Shown one piece after another: positions 38,996 to 48,675 of a stretch of 64,000 nucleotides of DNA. The stretch covers positions 186,001-250,000 of the forward strand of contig NZ_LGXZ01000002.1 in assembly GCF_001238295.1 (NCBI RefSeq), given 5' to 3'. The stretch's first letter is position 1, and each line of letters begins with the position of its first letter. Under the pieces are notes generated by a model. The model was not told the DNA's origin. It saw nothing but the letters and a program-made list of their open reading frames with translations, and made no database searches. The position numbers and the translations under genes were made by a program. This stretch comes from Ruegeria sp. 6PALISEP08 (GTDB lineage: Bacteria > Pseudomonadota > Alphaproteobacteria > Rhodobacterales > Rhodobacteraceae).

Positions 38996-40351
38996 ATGAG
39001 CACTGCCCTTGTCATCCTCGCCGCCGGAAAAGGCACCAGGATGAATTCGGATCTTCCCAAGGTCCTTCATCCCATCGCGCAAGTTCCGATGCTTGTCCAC
39101 GCGATGCGCGCCGGGTCTTTCCTGTCGCCCGAGCGGACGGTGATCGTCACGGGCCATGGGTCCGAAGCTGTGGCAGAGGCTGCGAAGGCAGAGGATGATA
39201 CCGCTCAGATCGCGGTTCAGGAAGAACAGCTTGGCACCGCGCATGCCGTCGCGCAGGCGCGTGAGGCCTTGGCGGGGTTCCGGGGCGACGTCATCGTTCT
39301 GTACGGCGACACGCCCTTCATCGACCCGTCGACTCTGGAACGTATGATCGAGGCACGCGAATCCTTTGATCTGGTCATGCTGGGCTTTGACATTGCCGAA
39401 GTTCAGCCCCGGTACGGGCGGCTGATCATGGACGGTGACCGGCTGGTCGAGATCGTCGAATACAAGGACGCCACTGAAGAACAGCGCGCCATCCGCTTTA
39501 CCAACAGCGGTTTGCTGGCCTGCGATGCCGACTTGCTGTTCGACCTGATCGATCAGGTCAGCAATGAAAACGCATCAGGCGAGTATTATCTGACCGAACT
39601 GGCCGCTTTGGCAAATTCTCGTGGACTGAATGCCACCGCGATCAAGTGCGACGAGGCGGAAACCCTGGGTGTGGATTCGCGCGCAGATTTGGCCGCCGCG
39701 GATGCAGAGTATCAAGCCCGCGCGCGCACAGCTCTGCTGCAACAAGGTGTTACATTGATGGCCCCGGAAACGGTGTATCTGGCGGCCGACACAGTGATCG
39801 GGCGGGACACGGTCATCGAACCCAATGTGGTGTTCGGGCCCGGCGTCACGGTTGAAAGCGGCGCGACGATCCGAGCGTTTTCCCATCTGGAAGGTTGCCA
39901 TGTTAGCCGTGGCGCCATCATAGGGCCCTACGCCCGACTACGCCCCGGCGCCGAACTTGCGGAAAACACGCGGGTCGGGAACTTCGTCGAGATCAAGAAT
40001 GCCGAAATCGCCGAAGGCGCGAAGGTCAATCACCTCAGCTATATCGGCGATGCATCGGTCGGTGCCGCAACAAACATTGGCGCGGGGACGATCACCTGTA
40101 ACTATGACGGCGTGATGAAGCACAAGACCACCATTGGTGAGAACGTCTTTATCGGGTCGAACACCATGCTCGTAGCCCCGGTCACTGTGGGTGATCGCGC
40201 GATGACCGCGACGGGCACCGTCGTGACCAAGAATGTGGACCCTGACGCGTTGGCTGTTGCCCGCGCCAAGCAGGAAAACAAACCCGGATACGCGCGCAAA
40301 TTGTTTGATATGTTAAAGGCGAAGAAGGCTCGCCGCGATAAAAAGGCCTGA
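38996..40351 (+). CDS. glmU: Bifunctional UDP-GlcNAc pyrophosphorylase/glucosamine-1-phosphate N-acetyltransferase
   Basis: 451 residues from the ATG at 38996; an upstream extension to 38891 has no support. The N-terminal uridyltransferase has LVILAAGKGTRMNSDLPKVL and YGDTPF. The C-terminal left-handed beta-helix shows hexapeptide repeats from about 260 on (VIGRDTVIEPNVVFGPGVTV) and the acetyltransferase loop NIGAGTITCNYDGVMKH. It makes UDP-GlcNAc for peptidoglycan and lipid A. It is four bases upstream of glmS. Confidence 0.97.
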   Translation: MSTALVILAAGKGTRMNSDLPKVLHPIAQVPMLVHAMRAGSFLSPERTVIVTGHGSEAVAEAAKAEDDTAQIAVQEEQLGTAHAVAQAREALAGFRGDVIVLYGDTPFIDPSTLERMIEARESFDLVMLGFDIAEVQPRYGRLIMDGDRLVEIVEYKDATEEQRAIRFTNSGLLACDADLLFDLIDQVSNENASGEYYLTELAALANSRGLNATAIKCDEAETLGVDSRADLAAADAEYQARARTALLQQGVTLMAPETVYLAADTVIGRDTVIEPNVVFGPGVTVESGATIRAFSHLEGCHVSRGAIIGPYARLRPGAELAENTRVGNFVEIKNAEIAEGAKVNHLSYIGDASVGAATNIGAGTITCNYDGVMKHKTTIGENVFIGSNTMLVAPVTVGDRAMTATGTVVTKNVDPDALAVARAKQENKPGYARKLFDMLKAKKARRDKKA

Positions 40352-40355
40352 GAAT

Positions 40356-42179
40356 ATGTGTGGAATAGTAGGTGTTCTGGGGCAGCATGAAGCGGCCCCT
40401 ATTCTGGTAGAGGCCTTGAAACGGCTGGAATATCGCGGCTATGACAGCGCCGGGATTGCAACCGTCAACGACGGCGCATTGGGCCGACGGCGCGCGGTCG
40501 GAAAGCTGGTCAATCTCAGCGACCTTCTGGTGCATGACCCGCTGCCCGGAAAATCAGGTATTGGCCACACTCGTTGGGCCACCCACGGCGCGCCTTCGGT
40601 CAACAACGCGCATCCGCATAAGGCCGGCCCCGTGGCTGTGGTACATAACGGCATCGTCGAAAATTATCGCGACCTGCGGGCCGAACTTGCCGAACATGGC
40701 GTCGATTTCCAGACCGAGACGGATACCGAAACCGTCGCCCTGATGACGGAACACCACCTGAATTCGGGCCTGTCCCCGGTTGAAGCTGCATTCAAAACGA
40801 TCGATCAGCTGGAAGGCGCCTTTGCGCTGGCGTTTTTGTTTGACGGTGAGGACGACCTGATCGTGGCTGCTCGTAAGGGGTCACCTCTGGCCATCGGCCA
40901 CGGGGACGGTGAGATGTATGTCGGTTCCGATGCCATCGCGCTGGCTCCACTGACCAATCAGATCACGTATCTTGAGGAAGGCGACCGCGCGGTTCTGACC
41001 CGCACGTCTTTGGAGATCCGTAATGAGGCCGGTGAGCTTGCCAACCGTGAAAAGCGCAAGATCAAGCTGGATCATGCACGCGCGGACAAAGGTGAGCACA
41101 AGCACTTCATGGCCAAGGAAATTGCCGAGCAGCCCATCGTCGTGGCCGAGGCAATCCGGTCCTACCTGCCCACAGGCGATGACCGTGTCGTGTTGCCCGA
41201 TACAGATCTGGACTTCAGCAAGCTGGACCGCCTGACCATGGTGGCCTGCGGCACCGCGTTCTACGCTTGCCTGACCGCAAAATACTGGTTCGAACAGCTG
41301 GCCAAGATGCCCGTTGAAGTCGATATCGCCAGTGAATTCCGCTATCGCGAACCTCCGATCACCGACCGTACTCTGGCGCTGTTTGTCAGCCAGTCGGGGG
41401 AAACTGCCGACACGCTGGCCGCGCTACGCTATTGCGAAGGCAAAGCTGACAAGATCGTTTCGGTCGTCAATGTCCCCGAAAGCTCGATTGCACGGGAAAG
41501 CGATATCGCTCTGCCGATTCATGCCGGTGTGGAAATCGGCGTCGCCTCGACCAAGGCGTTTACCTGCCAGCTCAGCGTGCTGTTGATGCTGGCCCTGAAG
41601 GCCGCCGCCGACCGGGGCACACTGTCGGATGAGGAAATCGCTGATCACGCCGCCGCGCTGCGCGGGTTGCCGACCGTGTTGAATGCGGCTTTGGATCAGA
41701 ACCGTGCGATCCGTAAGGCGGCCCAACGACTGTCCGAAGCACGCGACGTTCTGTTTCTGGGCCGCGGCCTGATGTTTCCGCTGGCAATGGAAGGCGCGCT
41801 GAAGCTCAAGGAAATCAGCTATATCCACGCGGAAGGCTATGCATCGGGCGAGCTGAAACATGGCCCCATCGCCCTGATCGACAAGCATATGCCCGTGGTT
41901 GTCATGGCCCCACGTGACACCGTGTTCGACAAGACCGTATCGAACATGCAGGAAGTGATGGCGCGCAAGGGCAAGGTGATCCTCGTGTCGGATGATGATG
42001 GCATTGACGAAGTCGGTGATGGCGTTTGGAGCACCATCCGAATGCCACACGTTCACACCAGCCTTGCACCAATCCTTTATTCCGTTCCCGCGCAACTGCT
42101 GGCCTATCACACGGCCGTTGCCAAAGGCACGGATGTGGATCAGCCGCGCAACCTGGCCAAATCGGTCACTGTGGAATGA
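40356..42179 (+). CDS. glmS: Glutamine--fructose-6-phosphate transaminase (isomerizing)
   Basis: 607 residues. Cys2 of MCGIVGVLG is the glutaminase nucleophile; the N-terminal amidotransferase domain continues with RLEYRGYDSAG and GHTRWATHG. The two SIS domains follow (VACGTAFYACLTAKYW, SQSGETADTL, and GRGLMFPLAMEGALKLKEISY), ending PRNLAKSVTVE. It makes glucosamine-6-phosphate from fructose-6-phosphate and glutamine, two steps before GlmU. No glmS ribozyme is expected in Alphaproteobacteria, and the four-base gap leaves no room for one. Confidence 0.97.
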   Translation: MCGIVGVLGQHEAAPILVEALKRLEYRGYDSAGIATVNDGALGRRRAVGKLVNLSDLLVHDPLPGKSGIGHTRWATHGAPSVNNAHPHKAGPVAVVHNGIVENYRDLRAELAEHGVDFQTETDTETVALMTEHHLNSGLSPVEAAFKTIDQLEGAFALAFLFDGEDDLIVAARKGSPLAIGHGDGEMYVGSDAIALAPLTNQITYLEEGDRAVLTRTSLEIRNEAGELANREKRKIKLDHARADKGEHKHFMAKEIAEQPIVVAEAIRSYLPTGDDRVVLPDTDLDFSKLDRLTMVACGTAFYACLTAKYWFEQLAKMPVEVDIASEFRYREPPITDRTLALFVSQSGETADTLAALRYCEGKADKIVSVVNVPESSIARESDIALPIHAGVEIGVASTKAFTCQLSVLLMLALKAAADRGTLSDEEIADHAAALRGLPTVLNAALDQNRAIRKAAQRLSEARDVLFLGRGLMFPLAMEGALKLKEISYIHAEGYASGELKHGPIALIDKHMPVVVMAPRDTVFDKTVSNMQEVMARKGKVILVSDDDGIDEVGDGVWSTIRMPHVHTSLAPILYSVPAQLLAYHTAVAKGTDVDQPRNLAKSVTVE

Positions 42180-42745
42180 CCTGGCCTGCCCCTGTCACGC
42201 TTGTCGGAGATCACGTCCGGCTGGAACCACTGGATATCGCGCATGCCGAAGACTTGAAAGTCGCGGCGGCGGATCTGGGACAGCTATGGTACACCTCCAT
42301 CCCAACAGCTGAGGGGATGAAAGCCGAGATCACACGCCGCTTGGGGTTGCACGATATGCAGCCTTTTACGCTAATGACCCCAGATAGCACCCCGGTTGGA
42401 ATGACCACCTTCATGCACACTGATGAGGTCAACAGGCGTGTCGAAATCGGGTCGACCTGGATCGGACGAGCTGTCCAGCGCACACCGCTGAACACCGAAG
42501 CGAAACTATTGATGCTGCGTCATGCGTTTGAAGTCTTGCGCTGCAATGCGGTCGAATTCCGGACCCATCGGATGAACTCCCAGTCGCGACGGGCCATCGA
42601 ACGGCTCGGTGCGCAGCTTGATGGCATCCTTCGGGCCCATATGTTGATGCCCAACGGCACTGTGCGCGACACGGCGGTCTATTCGATCATTGCACCGGAA
42701 TGGCCCACAGTGCGCGCGCATCTGCTCCACAAGCTGAACCGATGA
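42176..42745 (+). CDS. GNAT family N-acetyltransferase (RimJ/RimL type)
   Basis: 189 residues from the ATG at 42176, which overlaps the glmS stop codon (ATGA). The fold is recognised from the N-terminal LVGDHVRLEPLDIAHAEDL, the strand GMTTFMHTDEVNRRVEIGSTWIG, the acetyl-CoA loop region NTEAKLLMLRHAFE and the C-terminal QSRRAIERLGAQLDGILR. RimJ/RimL relatives acetylate protein N-termini or small amines; the substrate is unknown. It sits between glmS and an AlkD-like gene in a chain of four-base overlaps. Confidence 0.88.
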   Translation: MTWPAPVTLVGDHVRLEPLDIAHAEDLKVAAADLGQLWYTSIPTAEGMKAEITRRLGLHDMQPFTLMTPDSTPVGMTTFMHTDEVNRRVEIGSTWIGRAVQRTPLNTEAKLLMLRHAFEVLRCNAVEFRTHRMNSQSRRAIERLGAQLDGILRAHMLMPNGTVRDTAVYSIIAPEWPTVRAHLLHKLNR

Positions 42746-43431
42746 CACTGGACGAGGCGCTGTCCGCGCTACAGGCCCAAGCCGACCCCGAACGCGCCCA
42801 GCAGATGGCGGCCTATCATAAGGCCGCCCGCCCCTATCTTGGTGTAGGGAACCCGGTGCTCAACGACTTGACCAAAGCGTGGCGGCAAGAGTTGGACGTT
42901 CCCACTCGTGTCGCACTGGCGGATGCCCTTTGGCAGACCAATATCCACGAAGGCCGTCTTAGTGCCGCCAAACTCCTCACCCAAGCGCGAATCCGGCCCG
43001 ACGACGCGGTCTGGGCGCTGCTCCAAAGCTGGTTGTCTGATTTCGATGCCTGGGCGGTTGCTGATCATGCCTGCATTGCCATGCAAAAGCGGCTTTCAGC
43101 CGACCCTGAACGGCTTGACGAAGTTGAGCAGTGGACCCGGTCAGACCACATGTGGGCTCGGCGGGCAGCCTTGGTCGCAACTTTGCCCTGGACCAAGCAG
43201 AACCACCCCAAACCTGACGACCTTCGGCGCCGTGACCGCATTCTCGGCTGGGCCGCCTTGTACGTTCCCGAGCGCGACTGGTTCATTCAGAAGTCCATCG
43301 CCTGGTGGCTGCGTGAACTGTCCAAACACGACCCGGATCGCGTGATCGCATTTCTGGCAGAACATGGCAACGCCATGAAACCCTTCGCCCGCCGTGAAGC
43401 AGGCAAATACCTGAAAGGTCAGTCGGCGTAG
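42742..43431 (+). CDS. DNA alkylation repair protein (AlkD-like HEAT-repeat glycosylase)
   Basis: 229 residues from the ATG at 42742, overlapping the stop of the acetyltransferase gene (ATGA). It is all-helical with HEAT-like repeats; recognisable segments are MAAYHKAARPYLGVGNPVLNDL, ALADALWQTNIHEGRLSAAKLL, WAVADHACIAM, and KSIAWWLRELSKHDPDRVIAFL, with the WxRRAAL motif in MWARRAALVATL. AlkD enzymes remove bulky or positively charged alkylated bases. The 3' end converges on the lipoprotein gene with a 13-base overlap. Confidence 0.87.
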   Translation: MTLDEALSALQAQADPERAQQMAAYHKAARPYLGVGNPVLNDLTKAWRQELDVPTRVALADALWQTNIHEGRLSAAKLLTQARIRPDDAVWALLQSWLSDFDAWAVADHACIAMQKRLSADPERLDEVEQWTRSDHMWARRAALVATLPWTKQNHPKPDDLRRRDRILGWAALYVPERDWFIQKSIAWWLRELSKHDPDRVIAFLAEHGNAMKPFARREAGKYLKGQSA

Positions 43432-43850
43432 ACCTCTACTTCGACAAGCTCATCGAAGGGCACCAACAAGGCCCGCATGGCGTCCAGAGACAAGCGGCTG
43501 CCGCCACTTTCGGGACCTGAAACTGGGACGAGCGTAATATAGGCCTGCGCTCCGGTTTTGGGTACGACGACTCGTGCCGTCACCTCACTATCCACCAGCG
43601 GTGTCTGCATCCAGCGTCCCGGAGTGGTCGGATCTCCCAGCCCCGCAATGGTTGTTTTCGCCCCGGTCCAACTGGGACGCGCGGAAACGGGCTCGGGTCG
43701 CAGCACTTCTTCTGCCACTTCGGTGGCTGCTTCGGTGTCAGACACTGTCTGCGCAGGCGCGTCGCCCCCGCCGAACACACGGTCAGTCGTCGACCGTACT
43801 GCGTCGCATCCGGCCGTCATCACACATAACAAAACAAGTGTTTTCTTCAT
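43419..43850 (-). CDS. Hypothetical lipoprotein
   Basis: 143 residues. A short lipoprotein signal ([15 protein letters not shown]) puts the lipid on Cys15. The mature part is an acidic, Ala/Glu/Pro-rich linker followed by a compact domain with [25 protein letters not shown] and [21 protein letters not shown], which reads like beta-strands. I do not recognise the family. Its last bases overlap the 3' end of the AlkD-like gene on the other strand, and it is divergent from moaA. Confidence 0.75.
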   Translation of the reverse strand: MKKTLVLLCVMTAGCDAVRSTTDRVFGGGDAPAQTVSDTEAATEVAEEVLRPEPVSARPSWTGAKTTIAGLGDPTTPGRWMQTPLVDSEVTARVVVPKTGAQAYITLVPVSGPESGGSRLSLDAMRALLVPFDELVEVEVYAD

Positions 43851-43941
43851 CCCTGAAACCTACAGGCCTGCGCCCATGTGTTCCAGCGCAAAGCGCAGTT
43901 CGCCCTTGTCGCGGGCAGGTTCCGGCTTTACCTATTACGCC

Positions 43942-44949
43942 ATGACAGCTCCGCTTATCGACCCATTTGCCCGCGCCATCACGTATCTCCGCGTCTCCGT
44001 CACAGATCGCTGCGATTTCCGCTGCGTGTATTGCATGTCCGAGAACATGACTTTTCTGCCCAAGAAAGACCTGCTCACGCTGGAAGAGCTGGACCGGATG
44101 TGTTCGACCTTTGTGAATATGGGGGTCGAAAAGCTGCGAATCACGGGCGGCGAACCCCTTGTGCGCCGCAATATCATGAGTTTTTTCAATTCTATGACAC
44201 GTCACCTGGACAGTGGCGCGTTGAAGGAACTGACGCTGACAACGAACGGCTCGCAACTACACCGTTTCGCGGAGGACTTGTATGCGGCTGGCGTGCGGCG
44301 CGTGAATATCTCACTGGATACGCTGGACGATGACAAATTCGCCGAAGTTACGCGCTGGGGACGTCTGAAACAGGTCCTCAACGGCATCGACGCCGCGCAA
44401 AAAGCGGGCCTGCGGATCAAGATCAACGCCGTTGCTCTCAAAGGGTTCAATGAACCTGAATTGCCAAAGATCACGGAATGGTGCGCCGAACGTGACATGG
44501 ACCTGACCTGGATCGAGGTCATGCCCATGGGCGACATCGGCAACGAAGACCGCCTGGATCAATACTGGTCTCTCAAGGACGTGCGCAAGGAATACGAAAA
44601 CCACTATACGGTCACCGATCTGGCTGAACGCACCGGTGGCCCGGCCCGCTATGTCCGGCTGGAGGAAACGGGTCAGAAAATCGGTTTCATCACACCGCTG
44701 TCACATAATTTCTGCGAAAGCTGCAACCGAGTGCGCCTGACTTGCACAGGTGAGCTTTACATGTGCCTCGGTCAGGAGGATATGGCCGACCTTCGGGCTT
44801 CGCTGCGCGATCATCCGGATACTGAGCTGCCGCTTGAAGAAGCGATCCGTTCTGCAATCAATCTCAAGCCCAAGGGGCATGACTTCGACTATTCCCGCCA
44901 GGCTGTCGATGGTCAGATGAGCCGTCACATGAGCCACACAGGCGGCTGA
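43942..44949 (+). CDS. moaA: GTP 3',8-cyclase (molybdenum cofactor synthesis protein A)
   Basis: 335 residues from the ATG at 43942; longer in-frame starts run into the divergent lipoprotein gene. The radical SAM motif CDFRCVYC (Cys24, 28, 31) and the C-terminal cluster [13 protein letters not shown] are both present, with the terminal GG of the protein that is essential in MoaA. It converts GTP to the precursor of cyclic pyranopterin. No other moa gene is in the window. The ribosome site is weak. waaA begins one base after its stop. Confidence 0.95.
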   Translation: MTAPLIDPFARAITYLRVSVTDRCDFRCVYCMSENMTFLPKKDLLTLEELDRMCSTFVNMGVEKLRITGGEPLVRRNIMSFFNSMTRHLDSGALKELTLTTNGSQLHRFAEDLYAAGVRRVNISLDTLDDDKFAEVTRWGRLKQVLNGIDAAQKAGLRIKINAVALKGFNEPELPKITEWCAERDMDLTWIEVMPMGDIGNEDRLDQYWSLKDVRKEYENHYTVTDLAERTGGPARYVRLEETGQKIGFITPLSHNFCESCNRVRLTCTGELYMCLGQEDMADLRASLRDHPDTELPLEEAIRSAINLKPKGHDFDYSRQAVDGQMSRHMSHTGG

Positions 44950-44950
44950 C

Positions 44951-46273
44951 ATGCACGGCGCAAGCGACCGCCCGACGCTGCTGTACCGGTTGTACTGCGG
45001 CTTCACTGCTCTTGCCCAGCCGTTGGCATGGCGCATCGTGCGCAACAAATTGCGCGCAGCAGAAGTGCCTGAGAACCGCCAGAAGGAACGGCTTGGCCAT
45101 GCCAGCCTGCCCCGCCCTTCCGGGCGTCTGATCTGGTTTCACGCCGCCAGTGTCGGCGAGAGCCTGTCGGTCCTCAGCCTGATCAAACGGCTGGGAGTCC
45201 GCCTGCCAGATGCCGAGTTCCTGATCACCTCCGGCACCCCCACCTCGGCCGCCCTGATTGCGAAACGCCTGCCCCCACGAACGCGGCATCAATATCCGCC
45301 GCTGGACACGGCAGGCCCGGTAAGACGCTTCCTCGATCATTGGCAGCCAGACGCGGGTGTTTTTGTGGAAAGCGAGATTTGGCCGCAACTGATCGTGGAA
45401 AGTCATCAGCGGAACACCCCATTAGCGCTTTTGAACGCGCGACTTTCGGACAAGTCCGTCGCGGGCTGGAAAAAACGCCCGGACACCGCGCGTTTCATCC
45501 TGTCCAAATTCCGCCTGTTCCTGACCCAGAATGACAAAACCGCTACTAACCTGATCGACATTGGCGCAGCGCCGAACCGCGTGCTTCCAGGCACTAACCT
45601 CAAGGCAATGTCAGATCCGTTGCCCGTGGATCAGGCCACTTTGCAAGACATCCAGACGCAGATCGCAAACCGTCCCGTCTGGATCGCAAGCTCGACCCAC
45701 GCAGGCGAAGAAGAAATCGTTCTGGCCGCGCACAAAACCTTGCTCGAGCGGTGGCCTGACCTGCTGTTGCTCTTAATACCGCGCCACCCTGAACGCCGAA
45801 GTGAAGTCGCCACGCTGATCCAAGATGCCGGGATGACGGCGTCTTTCCGCTCCAAAAGCGAAGAAATCCACGAAAGCACCCAAATCTACGTGGCCGATTC
45901 ATTGGGCGAGACCGGAACATGGTACGCGCTTTGCCCGATCGTGTTTCTTGGCGGGTCTCTGAAGGAAATCGGAGGCCACAATCCCTTTGAACCGGCGCAG
46001 GCCGGGGCTGCCGTGATCACCGGCCCGGGGTATTTCAACTTTGCTGAAACTTTTGCCCCGCTGATCGCATCCGGTGGTGCAGTCGAAGTAAAAACCGCTG
46101 CTGACCTGTCCGAAATAGTGGCAAACTGGTTGTCAGATCAGAACGCTCTGCAATCCGCGCAACAAGCAGCCCAATCCTGCGTAAACACGCAGTCAGATGC
46201 TCTGGAAGCGGTCATCAACTCCCTCTGTACAGAGCTTGATCTGCACACACAGGATCCATCTTCATCTGGCTAG
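44951..46273 (+). CDS. waaA: 3-deoxy-D-manno-octulosonic acid transferase
   Basis: 440 residues. A hydrophobic N-terminal anchor (LYRLYCGFTALAQPLAW) precedes the GT-B domains: LIWFHAASVGESLSVLSLI (with the catalytic Glu), FVESEIWPQLI, and the nucleotide-binding part VFLGGSLKEIGGHNPFEPAQ. It transfers Kdo from CMP-Kdo to lipid A. The last residues SSSG and the stop codon TAG lie within a dispersed repeat element, so the natural C-terminus may have been replaced when the repeat arrived. Confidence 0.93.
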   Translation: MHGASDRPTLLYRLYCGFTALAQPLAWRIVRNKLRAAEVPENRQKERLGHASLPRPSGRLIWFHAASVGESLSVLSLIKRLGVRLPDAEFLITSGTPTSAALIAKRLPPRTRHQYPPLDTAGPVRRFLDHWQPDAGVFVESEIWPQLIVESHQRNTPLALLNARLSDKSVAGWKKRPDTARFILSKFRLFLTQNDKTATNLIDIGAAPNRVLPGTNLKAMSDPLPVDQATLQDIQTQIANRPVWIASSTHAGEEEIVLAAHKTLLERWPDLLLLLIPRHPERRSEVATLIQDAGMTASFRSKSEEIHESTQIYVADSLGETGTWYALCPIVFLGGSLKEIGGHNPFEPAQAGAAVITGPGYFNFAETFAPLIASGGAVEVKTAADLSEIVANWLSDQNALQSAQQAAQSCVNTQSDALEAVINSLCTELDLHTQDPSSSG

Positions 46274-46309
46274 AAATATCCCGGGGGTGTGGGGGCAGAG
46301 CCCCCACCC
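46261..46309. repeat. Dispersed hairpin repeat, copy 1
   Basis: It begins ttcatctggctagaaatatc, followed by a GTGGGGGC/GCCCCCAC stem (8 bp, loop AGA, 46289-46307). It agrees with copy 2 at 59943 at 40 of the first 48 positions. It occupies the convergent gap between waaA and the first M20 gene and includes the waaA stop codon. It may act as a bidirectional terminator or be a REP-like mobile palindrome. Confidence 0.75.
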
Positions 46310-46315
46310 TGCTCA

Positions 46316-47479
46316 TCAGGCTGCTGGCATCCGCTGTTCAACAATCTCCGCCCACCAGCTACAGCCGGCCGGAATGGCTTCATCGTTGAAATTGTACTCC
46401 GGGTGATGAACCATGGCCGTATCGCCATTGCCCACCAAGATATAGGCACCCGGACGCTCTTCCAGCATGAAGGCGAAGTCTTCTCCGCCCATGACCAACG
46501 GCGCATCGTTACAATCTCCGGACACCGACCGGGCAACATCGGCGGCAAACTCCGTCTGCTCGTCACTATTCACCATCACCGGATACCCACGGATATAGGT
46601 CACATCAGCGGTGCCACCGAATGTGGCCGCAACGCCGTTGCAAATCTCGTTGATCCGCTTTTCAGCCAAGTCGCGCATGTCCTTGCTCATCGTACGCACG
46701 GTTCCTTTGATCTGAACGGTCTGCGGGATCACGTTGAAGGCTTTCGATGAGGTCTCAAACGACGTCACAGAAACCACAACCTGATCGATCGGGTCCGCGT
46801 TACGCGAGGAAATGGTTTGCAGCGCCAAAACCGCCTGTGCAGCCAGCACCGTCGTATCTATCGTCTCATGAGGCTTGGCCGCGTGACCACCGCGTCCTTC
46901 AAAAGTGATGTCGAACTGATCGGTCGCGGCAAAGAACGAGCCCGGGCGGATTGCAAACTTGCCGACAGGCTGCCCCGGCCAATTATGCATTCCATAGACT
47001 TCCTGAATGTTCCATCGGTCCATCATGCCGTCTTCGCACATTTCACGACCACCGCCGCCGCCTTCTTCCGCAGGTTGGAAGATCACAACAACGGTGCCAT
47101 CGAAATTGCGGGTTTCAGACAGGTATTTCGCCGCGCCCAGCAACATCGCCGTATGTCCATCATGGCCACACGCATGCATGGCACCCGGCGTTTTTGAGGC
47201 ATAATCCAGTCCAGTCGCCTCGTGGATCGGCAGCGCGTCCATATCCGCGCGCAGGCCAATCACCTTGCCCTTGTTGTCCGACTTACCCTTGATCACACCC
47301 ACAACACCTGTTCGGCCAATTCCGGTGACGACCTCGTCACAGCCGAATTCTTCAAGTTTCTCGGCCACAACAGCGCTGGTGCGATGGGTTTCGAACAGGA
47401 TTTCCGGATTCTCGTGAAGGTCCCGGCGCCATGCGGTGATCTCATTCTGCAATTCGGCAAAGCGGTTTTTGACTGGCAT
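46316..47479 (-). CDS. M20D family amidohydrolase (N-acyl amino acid hydrolase), paralog 1 of 3
   Basis: 387 residues of the hippurate hydrolase/aminoacylase (M20D) family. Metal-binding and catalytic parts: RADMDALP (78-84), HACGHDGH (102-109, ligands Cys104 and His106), the acidic pair in QPAEEGGGG (near 138-139), His165 in YGMHNWPG, and the late His in VHHPEYNF. The dimerisation lid lies between, with GRGGHAAKPHETIDTT. These enzymes remove acyl groups from amino acids. Three colinear copies stand in tandem followed upstream by argE-like and ABC transporter genes, suggesting use of N-acylated amino acids or peptides. Confidence 0.88.
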   Translation of the reverse strand: MPVKNRFAELQNEITAWRRDLHENPEILFETHRTSAVVAEKLEEFGCDEVVTGIGRTGVVGVIKGKSDNKGKVIGLRADMDALPIHEATGLDYASKTPGAMHACGHDGHTAMLLGAAKYLSETRNFDGTVVVIFQPAEEGGGGGREMCEDGMMDRWNIQEVYGMHNWPGQPVGKFAIRPGSFFAATDQFDITFEGRGGHAAKPHETIDTTVLAAQAVLALQTISSRNADPIDQVVVSVTSFETSSKAFNVIPQTVQIKGTVRTMSKDMRDLAEKRINEICNGVAATFGGTADVTYIRGYPVMVNSDEQTEFAADVARSVSGDCNDAPLVMGGEDFAFMLEERPGAYILVGNGDTAMVHHPEYNFNDEAIPAGCSWWAEIVEQRMPAA

Positions 47480-47496
47480 ATCTTCTCTCTCCTAAT

Positions 47497-48660
47497 TCAA
47501 GCTGCCGGCATCCGGCGCTCGACCATTTCTGCAAACCATGAGCACCCAATCGGGATAATCTCATCGTTGAAATTGTATTCGGGATGGTGCAACCCGGCGC
47601 TGTCGCCATTGCCCAGAACGATGAAGGCTCCGGGCCGTTCTTCCAGCATGAACGAGAAGTCTTCGCCCCCCATCACCATCGGCGCATCGATGCAACTGCC
47701 CCCAACCGAGACTGCGGCTTCTTCGGCAAATCCCGTCTGAGCTTCGGCATTGATCGTCACGGGAACGCCGCGCGTATAGTTGACGTTCACCGAACCGCCA
47801 AAAGTCGCAGCGACCCCTTCAGCCACCTCTTTGAGGCGCTGTTCGATCAGATTGCGCATCTCGTTGGAATGCGTCCGGACAGTGCCGCGTATCTGCGCCG
47901 ATTGCGGGATTACGTTGAACGCTTTCGAGGACGTCTCGACCGAGGTCACAGACAGCACGGCTTGCAGGATCGGATCCGCATTGCGCGACACGATCGTTTG
48001 CAACGCTACGATCAGTTGCGACAGCATCACCGTCGTATCAACTGTCTCATGCGGTTTCGCCGCGTGCCCCCCGCGCCCTTCGACGTGAATGTCAAACTCG
48101 TCCGCCGCGGCCAGCAGCGGGCCCGAGCGGATGGCAAACTGCCCAGTCTCTACGCCCGGGACGTTGTGCATCGCATAAACTTCCTGAATGCCAAACCGGT
48201 CCATCAGACCGTCCTTGCACATGGCTTCTGCCCCATTGCCACCTTCCTCGGCGGGCTGAAAGATCACGATTGCAGTGCCATCGAAATTGCGCGTTTCAGT
48301 CAGGTACTTTGCCGCTCCCAAAACCATCGCCGTGTGCCCATCATGCCCGCAGGCATGCATCGCATTTGCTGTTTTCGAGGCATAGTCCAGCCCGGTCTGC
48401 TCCTGCATCGGCAGGGCGTCCATGTCGGCGCGAAGACCAATCGCACGGCCCTGCGTGTCGCTTTTACCGCGAATGACCCCAACCACGCCGGTGCGGCCGA
48501 TACCGATTACGACCTCGTCACAGCCGAATTCCTTCAGCTTTTCGGCCACCAGCGCACTTGTGCGGTGTGTATCGTACAGAATTTCCGGGTGCTGGTGAAT
48601 GTCACGCCGCCACCCGGTGATTTCTTCGTGCATCTCTGCAAGGCGGTTTTTGATCGGCAT
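47497..48660 (-). CDS. M20D family amidohydrolase, paralog 2 of 3
   Basis: 387 residues, colinear with its neighbours. All metal-site motifs are present (RADMDALPMQEQ, MHACGHDGHTAM, QPAEEGGNG, YAMHNVPG, LHHPEYNF). In the 40 residues starting at MHACGHDGH it shares 36 with paralog 1. Its lid region differs more, for example GPLLAAADEFDIHVEGRGG against GSFFAATDQFDITFEGRGG, which may change the acyl or amino acid preference. It lies 17 bases before paralog 1 on the transcript. Confidence 0.88.
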   Translation of the reverse strand: MPIKNRLAEMHEEITGWRRDIHQHPEILYDTHRTSALVAEKLKEFGCDEVVIGIGRTGVVGVIRGKSDTQGRAIGLRADMDALPMQEQTGLDYASKTANAMHACGHDGHTAMVLGAAKYLTETRNFDGTAIVIFQPAEEGGNGAEAMCKDGLMDRFGIQEVYAMHNVPGVETGQFAIRSGPLLAAADEFDIHVEGRGGHAAKPHETVDTTVMLSQLIVALQTIVSRNADPILQAVLSVTSVETSSKAFNVIPQSAQIRGTVRTHSNEMRNLIEQRLKEVAEGVAATFGGSVNVNYTRGVPVTINAEAQTGFAEEAAVSVGGSCIDAPMVMGGEDFSFMLEERPGAFIVLGNGDSAGLHHPEYNFNDEIIPIGCSWFAEMVERRMPAA

Positions 48661-48675
48661 GGCATTCTCCCTGAT

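Noticed and set aside
40352-40355. glmS ribozyme between glmU and glmS
   Set aside because: Only four bases separate the genes, and this ribozyme is known from Gram-positive bacteria.
43558-43941. Long N-terminal extension of MoaA
   Set aside because: It is antisense to the lipoprotein gene; the family start and the radical SAM motif spacing fit the ATG at 43942.
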